9,626 nt of DNA from an uncultured Eubacteriales bacterium. GTDB taxonomy: Bacteria; Bacillota; Clostridia; Oscillospirales; Acutalibacteraceae. The notes beneath the pieces were generated by a model. The model did no database searches and was not told the origin of the DNA. It saw only the letters and a list, made by a program, of their open reading frames with translations. Position 1 is the first letter of the stretch; each line of letters begins with the position of its first letter. Position numbers and translations under genes: made by a program. Shown in pieces: positions 1-4,854 of the stretch. The stretch spans positions 1 through 9,626 of the forward strand of contig ONPE01000040.1 of assembly GCA_900319615.1 (NCBI GenBank). The letters are read 5' to 3'.

Positions 1-19
1 ACCGCTTGACCACCGGGCC
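1..19 (-). tRNA. tRNA-Glu, 5' part only (runs off the window edge)
   Basis: Read on the minus strand this is GGCCCGGTGGTCAAGCGGT, the acceptor strand and start of the D arm typical of Firmicute tRNA-Glu. It starts 2 nt after the CCA end of the neighbouring tRNA-Met, so the two are almost certainly co-transcribed and processed from one precursor. The anticodon lies outside the window, so the Glu identity rests only on resemblance of the first 19 nt to the family; another isoacceptor is possible. Confidence 0.65.
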
Positions 20-21
20 GT

Positions 22-98
22 TGGTAGCGGAAATAGGACTTGAACCTACGACACTTCGGGTATGAACCGAATGCTCTAGCCAGCTGAGCTATTCCGCC
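22..98 (-). tRNA. tRNA-Met (anticodon CAU), CCA encoded
   Basis: The 77-nt minus-strand sequence folds into a full cloverleaf. The acceptor stem GGCGGAA pairs with TTCCGCT (one G-U at the end), the D stem is GCTC/GAGC, and the anticodon stem TTCGG/CCGAA encloses the loop TTCATAC (anticodon CAT). The T loop is TTCAAGT, the discriminator is A and CCA is encoded. The G1-U72 wobble pair and general sequence resemble elongator tRNA-Met of Clostridia. A lysidine-modified tRNA-Ile(CAU) also carries CAT in DNA and cannot be fully excluded, and an initiator tRNA is less likely because the three G-C pairs in the anticodon stem are absent. It is the first gene of a tRNA operon continuing leftwards. Confidence 0.95.
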
Positions 99-146
99 AT
101 GTATGCCTTTATGAGTTCCGGTAAACTCGACCTAAAAGCAAAATTT

Positions 147-175
147 ATTATATTATAAACGCTCCCGTTTGTCAA
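147..175 (-). promoter_or_regulatory. Consensus SigA promoter of the tRNA operon
   Basis: On the minus strand TTGACA (170-175) and TATAAT (147-152) are both perfect consensus hexamers separated by exactly 17 bp. Transcription would start near 140, about 42 nt upstream of the mature tRNA-Met 5' end. A second TATAAT at 152-157 is only 12 bp from the -35 and is unlikely to be used. Perfect promoters of this kind are expected for stable RNA genes. Confidence 0.85.
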
Positions 176-181
176 GCGTTT
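157..181 (-). terminator. Possible weak terminator hairpin of the YczE-like gene, overlapping the tRNA promoter
   Basis: Just after the stop codon at 196-198 the minus strand has a 7-bp stem AAACGCT/AGCGTTT with an 11-nt loop, followed by an A/T-rich tract with no clean U run. The loop contains most of the tRNA -35 box. The structure is short with a large loop, so it may simply be fortuitous. Confidence 0.3.
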
Positions 182-195
182 TTCATTATTTGTGA

Positions 196-888
196 TTATT
201 TTTCAAAAAGCGGTCTCAGCTTCAGTCCGTCCCTGAACTCGAACAGCTTATCCTCCGCCTTGCACATCCAGCCGATGATGACGCCGTTGATCAGCGCGCA
301 GAGTACTGTGCCCCAGCCGATGCCGACGAACTGCCCGAAGCCGAAGAAGATGAACGACAGCGCGATGCCGACGACGCAGCTCACGACGTCATAGACCCAC
401 TTGACGCGGCTGCTGGGCTTGTTCAGCTTTCGGCTTAGCTCCGACACAAAGAGCTCGTATGCCTCGGGCGAGATGTAGGTGTGGAAGACCATCGACACGC
501 CGAGGGTGCAGAACACCTCGCCCGCGATGAAGAACACCACGCGCAGCAGGATGTTGTCCGCAGATATCGAAGGTATCAGCCACATGAACAGGTCGAGGAT
601 GTAGCCGTATATCACCACCGTCACGAAAGAGAACAGATACGACCATCTGAACCGCCGCATCACGATCATCAGCACGACGACCAAGACAAGCTGCAGGGTG
701 TACTCGGCGACGCCGAAGCTGAACCACTCCATCCCCGGGAACATCGAGATATATCTGTGGATCACATATGCCGGCGCGACGACCATGCTGAGCCCGAAGT
801 CGGCGCGCTCCATGAACGTCACGCCGAGGGCTAATGCCAAAATACCGACCGCATAGGCGGCTTCGGTATAAAAAATCGGTTTTTTCAT
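196..888 (-). CDS. YczE/DUF6198-like integral membrane protein
   Basis: This encodes a 230-residue, strongly hydrophobic protein. About six membrane segments can be seen, at roughly residues 8-25, 55-77, 82-105, 112-132, 168-190 and 193-212, plus a basic loop near 145-160 (KLNKPSSRVK). The glycine-rich stretch GIGWGTVLCALINGVIIGW near the C-terminus and the early GVTFMERADFGLS segment resemble the YczE/YitT group of membrane proteins, whose biochemical role is not established. A longer reading from 921 is possible, but the ATG at 886-888 is preferred because GGGGAG (895-900) sits 6 nt upstream of it. The gene has its own promoter and stands alone. Assignment to the family is by general resemblance, and no substrate can be named. 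Confidence 0.8.
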   Translation of the reverse strand: MKKPIFYTEAAYAVGILALALGVTFMERADFGLSMVVAPAYVIHRYISMFPGMEWFSFGVAEYTLQLVLVVVLMIVMRRFRWSYLFSFVTVVIYGYILDLFMWLIPSISADNILLRVVFFIAGEVFCTLGVSMVFHTYISPEAYELFVSELSRKLNKPSSRVKWVYDVVSCVVGIALSFIFFGFGQFVGIGWGTVLCALINGVIIGWMCKAEDKLFEFRDGLKLRPLFEK

Positions 889-912
889 ATTTTTCTCCCC
901 TATCGAAGATTT

Positions 913-941
913 ATTATACATTATTCATTTTGTTCGTGCAA
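913..941 (-). promoter_or_regulatory. Probable SigA promoter of the YczE-like gene
   Basis: On the minus strand TTGCAC (936-941) is followed after 17 bp by a perfect TATAAT (913-918). Start near 906 gives a leader of about 18 nt that just contains the SD sequence GGGGAG. The -35 matches only in its TTG. Confidence 0.6.
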
Positions 942-989
942 CAAGATTTTTCCAACAAAACGTCTTAATAAACTTCCCCGGTGCAAGTA

Positions 990-1014
990 CTAAAGTGTCC
1001 ACCGGATACTTTAG
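990..1014. repeat. Small inverted repeat, possible relic of an interspersed repeat
   Basis: The 7-bp arms CTAAAGT (990-996) and ACTTTAG (1008-1014) flank an 11-nt centre that contains GTCCACCGG. A second pair of arms, CCGGTG (978-983) and CACCGG (1000-1005), interleaves with the first. It lies upstream of the larger compound repeat and has no obvious U tract, so it is not a convincing terminator for either flanking gene. Confidence 0.45.
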
Positions 1015-1039
1015 GCGGGGTATTATACTCATTATTATC

Positions 1040-1144
1040 GGTTGAGATTGCCACGGGGCGCATTATAGATTGTCATTGCGAGGAGGAACATGGTTCCGAC
1101 GTTGCAATCTCAACCTTTACCTTTGCGCCCCTCGCAATGACAAT
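1040..1144. repeat. Compound palindromic interspersed repeat (one unit nested in another)
   Basis: Three interleaved pairs of inverted arms are present: GGTTGAGATTGC (1040-1051) with 1104-1115; GGGGCGC (1055-1061) with 1125-1131; and ATTGTCATTGCGAGG (1069-1083) with a perfect 15-bp match at 1130-1144. The inner block 1069-1115 reads as one whole unit, starting ATTGTCATTGCGAGG, with a GGAAC/GTTCC centre and ending GCAATCTCAACC. The two outer blocks (1125-1144 and 1040-1061) read on the minus strand as the left and right halves of a second unit with a GGGGCGC/GCGCCCC centre. The ends resemble the TCATTGCGAG...GCAATCTC repeats scattered through many bacterial genomes. No transposase is present; it could be a MITE-like or REP-like element. 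A short plus-strand reading frame across it (981-1217) is not a gene. Confidence 0.75.
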
Positions 1145-1161
1145 TTTGAATAAAAAACCCG

Positions 1162-1190
1162 TTGAAATCATGATTTTCGTTTGCTATAAT
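1162..1190 (+). promoter_or_regulatory. SigA promoter of the CpsB-like phosphatase gene
   Basis: TTGAAA (1162-1167), 17 bp, then a perfect TATAAT (1185-1190). The expected start near 1197 falls at the beginning of the SD sequence AAAGGAGGG (1196-1204), so the leader would be only about 13 nt. The promoter begins 17 bp after the compound repeat ends. Confidence 0.75.
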
Positions 1191-1209
1191 AGGATAAAGG
1201 AGGGATATC

Positions 1210-1911
1210 ATGCTTGATTTTCACAGCCACATCCTGCCCAAAATGGACGACGGCAGCAAATCGACCGAGATGTCGATGGAGATGCTGCGATCATCGAAAA
1301 AGCAGGGTGTCGACACTATCATATCCACCTCGCACTTCTACGGCTATAACGAAGCGCCGGAGCGCTTTCTCAGGCGGCGTGCGCACGCGTATCAGAAGAT
1401 CTCTCCCCTGCTCTCCGATACCGAGCCGAAGATCATCCTCGGCGCAGAGATACTCTATTATCCAGGCATATCCCACAGCGAGGATATAGCGAGCCTCGCG
1501 ATAGAGGGCACCGACCTGCTGCTTATCGAGATGCCGTTCATCCCCTGGTCGGAGAAGGTTTTTGAAGAGCTGCTGACCCTGCAGTACGGCACGCGCCTGC
1601 AGATCGTCCTCGCCCATGTGGAGAGGTACAAAGGGATGCAGAAGCGCGATATATACAACCGGCTCTTTGAACAGCCGTTCCTTATCCAGTGCAACGCCGA
1701 GGCGTTCAACTCCTTCTCGACAAGGAGGCTGGCGCTGAATCTGCTGAAAAACCATCAGCTGCATTTCCTCGGCACAGACTGTCACAACACCGATTCCCGC
1801 CGCCCGAATATGGACGACGCGCGTAAGGTGATAGAGAAGAAGCTCTCCCCCGACGCATGGAAGGATTTTTCACATTCCTGCAAAGCGAGACTGAAACATC
1901 ATATGCTATAA
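1210..1911 (+). CDS. CpsB/CapC (YwqE)-family PHP-type protein-tyrosine phosphatase
   Basis: This 233-residue protein has the full PHP metal-binding set of manganese-dependent capsule phosphatases. It includes DFHSHILPKMDDGS at residues 3-16 (H5, H7, D14), H42 in TSHFY, E80 in GAE, E107, H136 in AHVERY, and D190 and H192 in GTDCHN. Length, spacing and start match CpsB/YwqE. Family members remove phosphate from the tyrosine-rich tail of bacterial tyrosine kinases (CpsD/YwqD type) that control export and chain length of surface polysaccharide, acting in the cytoplasm. The usual kinase and chain-length partner genes are not in this window; a sugar-phosphate transferase lies about 2 kb away on the opposite strand. 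The ATG at 1210 has a strong SD (AAAGGAGGG) 5 nt upstream and its own promoter. It converges on the HD-GYP gene, 51 bp apart. The activity is inferred from intact ligands. Confidence 0.9.
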   Translation: MLDFHSHILPKMDDGSKSTEMSMEMLRSSKKQGVDTIISTSHFYGYNEAPERFLRRRAHAYQKISPLLSDTEPKIILGAEILYYPGISHSEDIASLAIEGTDLLLIEMPFIPWSEKVFEELLTLQYGTRLQIVLAHVERYKGMQKRDIYNRLFEQPFLIQCNAEAFNSFSTRRLALNLLKNHQLHFLGTDCHNTDSRRPNMDDARKVIEKKLSPDAWKDFSHSCKARLKHHML

Positions 1912-1913
1912 TC

Positions 1914-1944
1914 AAAGGCTGCCGCAGTTGTTGCGACAGCCTTT
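1914..1944 (+). terminator. Hairpin terminator after the CpsB-like gene, between convergent genes
   Basis: AAAGGCTG (1914-1921) pairs with CAGCCTTT (1937-1944); after a C/A mismatch CGCA pairs with TGCG around a GTTGT loop. It begins 2 nt after the stop codon. The downstream tract is T-rich but interrupted (ACTGTTTATATTATACTTTT). It could also slow minus-strand transcription coming from the HD-GYP gene, though no T run follows it in that direction. Confidence 0.7.
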
Positions 1945-1962
1945 ACTGTTTATATTATACTT

Positions 1963-3819
1963 TTATTTCATGACCTCGAAGATCAGGATATCGCTCCTGA
2001 AGGCTCTGACGGAAGAGTCGAAATATCTTTCTCCGTTACAGATGACGTCGATGATCTTACCGTCCTTGCGCTGTATCGGGTGCCTCAGATAGGCTATATC
2101 ACCTACAGCGAACTGGCGTTTGACTTGCTTGTTATAAAAATCCCTTTCATCTTCGGGGACAAGATCTAACTGGGTCATCTTGCCAACCGCGTCATCGTGG
2201 GTGTAGCCGGTGATATCGGTAAAGAAATCATCTATCTCGATGATAGTGTTATCGAGATCGAGCTTGTATTTGGAGTAAACGACGGGCTTGGTCTTTCCCG
2301 TGCCGGCGAAATCGGTGATCGTGTTGTCGAAGACGCGCAGCTTGCCGCCTGTCTTCATCCCTACGGACAAAGCCGGATTCTCTTCCAGCAGCTCTAAGAA
2401 TTCCTGTGCAAGGATCGGGTCGAACTGGGTGCCGGCGTTGGCGAAGATCTCCTGCTTCGCGTACTCGGGCGACAGCGCCTTGCGGTAGCTGCGGTCGTTG
2501 ACCATCGCGTCGTAGGTATCGACGATGGATATGATCCTCGACAGCAGGGGGATATCCTCGCCCGAGAGTCCGGCGGGATAGCCTCTGCCGTCCCATCTCT
2601 CGTGATGATGCAGTATCATATCTGCAAGCGGCTTGACCTCGTCGAGCGACTTTGCTATCTGGTAGCCCTTGTAGGGGTGGGTCCTGAGCATCGCCCACTC
2701 GTCGTCGGTCAGCTTGCCGGGCTTGTTGAGTATCTCGAGGGGTATGGTGATCTTGCCGATATCGTGCAGCAGACATAAGAGCTGCAGCAGCGAAAGCTCC
2801 AGACTGGACAAGCCGATCTTGTAGCCGAGGGCGATACCTGTCTGCTGTGTGCGGCGGACATGAGCCTCGGTGTCGGAGTCGACCTGCTCGAGCGTGCGGA
2901 TCAGGGTGATCAGCGAATGTGACCTGTGCGATTTCTCGTTAAGGAGCTTCTTTGTCTTCAAATCGAGCTGAGCTTCATCATATGCGCGCTCCATGAGGAT
3001 CTCGCTTGCGTCGTTGATGAAGCCGGCGTTGCCCGAGCCGATGCCGTAGAGGATGGGGCTCTTGCACACGCGGATGACGTTTTTGATGTTCTCGGCTAAG
3101 CTCTCTTCATCGCGATCCTCGCACACGGCGATGATATCTCCCTCGTAACCGCGGAAGATGAAGCAGTCGTCGGGCATCTTCGTCTTCACCGCGTCAGAGA
3201 GGTCGAATATCCTCGCGTCGCCCTCGGCGTGACCGAGGGTGCGGTTGATATCGCTCAAGCCGAGGATATCGAAGATGACGACGGTAACGGGCTTTTCTTC
3301 TTTATTTTGCATCTCTTTCAGCTTGATGCCGAAAGCGTCCATATTCAGGTGACCGGTCAGGCTGTCTGTATTCACATCGGCTCTGAGCAGGATCTGTTCG
3401 TCGCTGTTCATGCGCTGCGCTCTCTCAAACTCTGCCTTGTCGATGCCTGCTATGAAGACATAGCAGTACAGCTCGCCGTCGCTGCTTTGCAGACGGTGGC
3501 CGTAGTCTTCTACATACCTCAAGTCGCCCTGCTTTGTGATGATGCGGTAGCGGATATAATCGTGCGGCTTGCGGATAGAGGTGTTGTACTCCTTGATCGC
3601 GCAATCCAGTCTTTCTCTGTCGTCGGGATGAACCATGCCGATGAAGCTGTTTGAAGTCAGCACGCGCAGTTCATCTATATTCTCGCAGCCGAAAAGCTCC
3701 AGAACGTTGCTGTCGGCAAAGCAGAGGTCGTTTTTGTTTACGTCGTAAATGAAGAATCCGCCGCCTGTTCCGGACGGTATGCAGTTTGTATCTGTAAACT
3801 CAGCATGTCCTTTTTCCAT
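1963..3819 (-). CDS. PAS - degenerate GGDEF - HD-GYP - PAS protein, probable cyclic-di-GMP phosphodiesterase
   Basis: This is a 618-residue soluble signalling protein with no membrane segment. The order is: a PAS domain (about 17-132, with MVHPDDRERL); a GGDEF-like domain (about 150-280) with a TDSLTG entry motif and a DINRTLGHAEGDAR stretch but GYEGD (224-228) where GGDEF should be; an HD-GYP domain (about 300-475); and a second PAS-like domain (about 514-618). The HD-GYP is intact: E318 and H320, HDIGK at 352-356, HP at 381-382, HHHERWDGRGYP at 404-415, and D434. HD-GYP enzymes hydrolyse cyclic-di-GMP to pGpG or GMP. The broken GGDEF is probably not a cyclase and may serve as a nucleotide-binding regulatory domain. 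The start is uncertain: a GTG at 3843 has no SD, whereas GGAG (3830-3833) precedes ATGs at 3825 (4 nt) and 3819 (10 nt); the latter is chosen. It follows the sugar transferase gene by about 96 nt with no terminator seen, so the two are probably co-transcribed. Confidence 0.9.
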   Translation of the reverse strand: MEKGHAEFTDTNCIPSGTGGGFFIYDVNKNDLCFADSNVLELFGCENIDELRVLTSNSFIGMVHPDDRERLDCAIKEYNTSIRKPHDYIRYRIITKQGDLRYVEDYGHRLQSSDGELYCYVFIAGIDKAEFERAQRMNSDEQILLRADVNTDSLTGHLNMDAFGIKLKEMQNKEEKPVTVVIFDILGLSDINRTLGHAEGDARIFDLSDAVKTKMPDDCFIFRGYEGDIIAVCEDRDEESLAENIKNVIRVCKSPILYGIGSGNAGFINDASEILMERAYDEAQLDLKTKKLLNEKSHRSHSLITLIRTLEQVDSDTEAHVRRTQQTGIALGYKIGLSSLELSLLQLLCLLHDIGKITIPLEILNKPGKLTDDEWAMLRTHPYKGYQIAKSLDEVKPLADMILHHHERWDGRGYPAGLSGEDIPLLSRIISIVDTYDAMVNDRSYRKALSPEYAKQEIFANAGTQFDPILAQEFLELLEENPALSVGMKTGGKLRVFDNTITDFAGTGKTKPVVYSKYKLDLDNTIIEIDDFFTDITGYTHDDAVGKMTQLDLVPEDERDFYNKQVKRQFAVGDIAYLRHPIQRKDGKIIDVICNGERYFDSSVRAFRSDILIFEVMK

Positions 3820-3915
3820 ATCCATACTTCTCCGGAAAAACACTTATAAAGTAGAATTGTGCTTTTATAACTGTGATAGCTGTGTTGTAGGTATTTGAAC
3901 TGTATACCCGAAGGT

Positions 3916-4677
3916 TTATCTACCCGTTGCCTTTAACATAGCGAACGGTGTTTCTAAAATGATCTTAAGATCGCCGAGGGTGGTACGGGTCTCTATGTAC
4001 TTAAGATCCATCTCGACCCACTCGTCAAACGAGATATCGTTGCGGTTATGGGCTATCTGCCATGTGCAGGTGATGCCGGGGGTGACGATCAGGCGCAGCT
4101 TGTGGTAGTTGGTGTACTGCTCTACCTCGTTGGGAAGAGGAGGACGGGGGCCGACAAGGCTCATCTCGCCCTTGATAACGTTGATAAACTGGGGCATCTC
4201 GTCGATGGATATCTTTCTCAGGAACTTGCCTACGCGGGTGATGCGGGGATCGTTCTTCATCTTGAACACGGGGCCATCCATCTCGTTTTGCTCTGCAAGC
4301 TCGTGCTTGCGTTTATCCGCGTCGACGTGCATCGTCCTGAACTTGTACATATAAAACGGCTTGCCGTGGCGGCCGATACGTATCTGCTTGTAGAACGGGC
4401 TGCCGGGGTCGTCGATAACTATAATAAGAGCGATGATCATAAACGGGATGATGAGTATGATCAAAAGTATCGCCATCACGATGATATCAAAGGCTCTTTT
4501 TTTCTTCCAATAGGATGCATAGGATTTTTCAAGAAGAGAACGCAGACGTTCGGCGGTTCTGTCGTCTATCTGATCATATTCCAAATACGCCACTATATCC
4601 CTACTTCCCTCAGCTAATTTTCGTACCGTTTCAAGTGAAATCCTTAAAATCAACGGCATAGGTGAGCCCCGGAGCAT
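3916..4677 (-). CDS. Bacterial sugar-phosphate transferase (initiating polyprenyl-phosphate glycosyl-1-phosphate transferase)
   Basis: This 253-residue protein carries the signature of the WbaP/WcaJ/PglC catalytic domain. It has a basic KKKRAFD entry (58-64), a hydrophobic membrane segment (about 65-88), QIRIGRHGKPF, KFRTM (112-116), the catalytic acidic pair in DEMPQ (D159, E160), VGPRPP (175-180) and PGITC (200-204, usually PGITG). These enzymes transfer a sugar-1-phosphate from a nucleotide sugar to undecaprenyl phosphate, the first membrane step of exopolysaccharide or capsule synthesis. Unlike large WbaP types it lacks the extra N-terminal membrane bundle; instead about 57 mostly polar, unrecognised residues precede the domain. 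Neither the ATG at 4677 nor the one at 4659 has a clear SD, so the start is uncertain by six codons. It has its own promoter and probably leads an operon with the HD-GYP gene. The sugar substrate cannot be told. Confidence 0.88.
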   Translation of the reverse strand: MLRGSPMPLILRISLETVRKLAEGSRDIVAYLEYDQIDDRTAERLRSLLEKSYASYWKKKRAFDIIVMAILLIILIIPFMIIALIIVIDDPGSPFYKQIRIGRHGKPFYMYKFRTMHVDADKRKHELAEQNEMDGPVFKMKNDPRITRVGKFLRKISIDEMPQFINVIKGEMSLVGPRPPLPNEVEQYTNYHKLRLIVTPGITCTWQIAHNRNDISFDEWVEMDLKYIETRTTLGDLKIILETPFAMLKATGR

Positions 4678-4708
4678 ACAGCCCGGAGCGCATAATTTTT
4701 CTTATACT

Positions 4709-4738
4709 ATTATATCACATTTTTGTTAAACGTTTCAA
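4709..4738 (-). promoter_or_regulatory. SigA promoter (extended -10) of the sugar transferase gene
   Basis: On the minus strand TTGAAA (4733-4738), an 18-bp spacer, then TGATATAAT, an extended -10 with a perfect TATAAT (4709-4714). Start near 4702 would leave a leader of about 25 nt. Confidence 0.7.
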
Positions 4739-4795
4739 TATTATTCGAGGGGTATTAATTCACAAATCATAGTTAAAAATTATATGTATGTTGAA

Positions 4796-4833
4796 CAAGA
4801 AACAAATCACCGCACAGGATATCTGTACGGTGA
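4796..4833 (-). terminator. Rho-independent terminator of the permease-GGDEF gene
   Basis: On the minus strand the 11-bp stem TCACCGTACAG/CTGTGCGGTGA (one T-G wobble) encloses a 5-nt loop ATATC and is followed by TTTGTTTCTTG. It lies 21 nt past the stop codon. Confidence 0.85.
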
Positions 4834-4854
4834 CGCTTTATCTGAATGTTCTGT

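Noticed and set aside
981..1217. 78-residue plus-strand reading frame
   Set aside because: It runs straight through the palindromic repeat (its CHCEEEHGSDVAIS stretch is the repeat translated) and overlaps the promoter and SD of the next gene; no SD of its own.
3844..3915. Separate promoter for the HD-GYP gene
   Set aside because: Some TATAA-like strings occur, but none has a reasonable -35 at the right distance; co-transcription with the upstream gene is the simpler reading.
4631..4693. Possible 20-codon upstream frame (MRSGLYAPGL...) in the sugar transferase leader
   Set aside because: No SD precedes it, it overlaps the main coding region in another frame, and its content follows from the local direct repeat.
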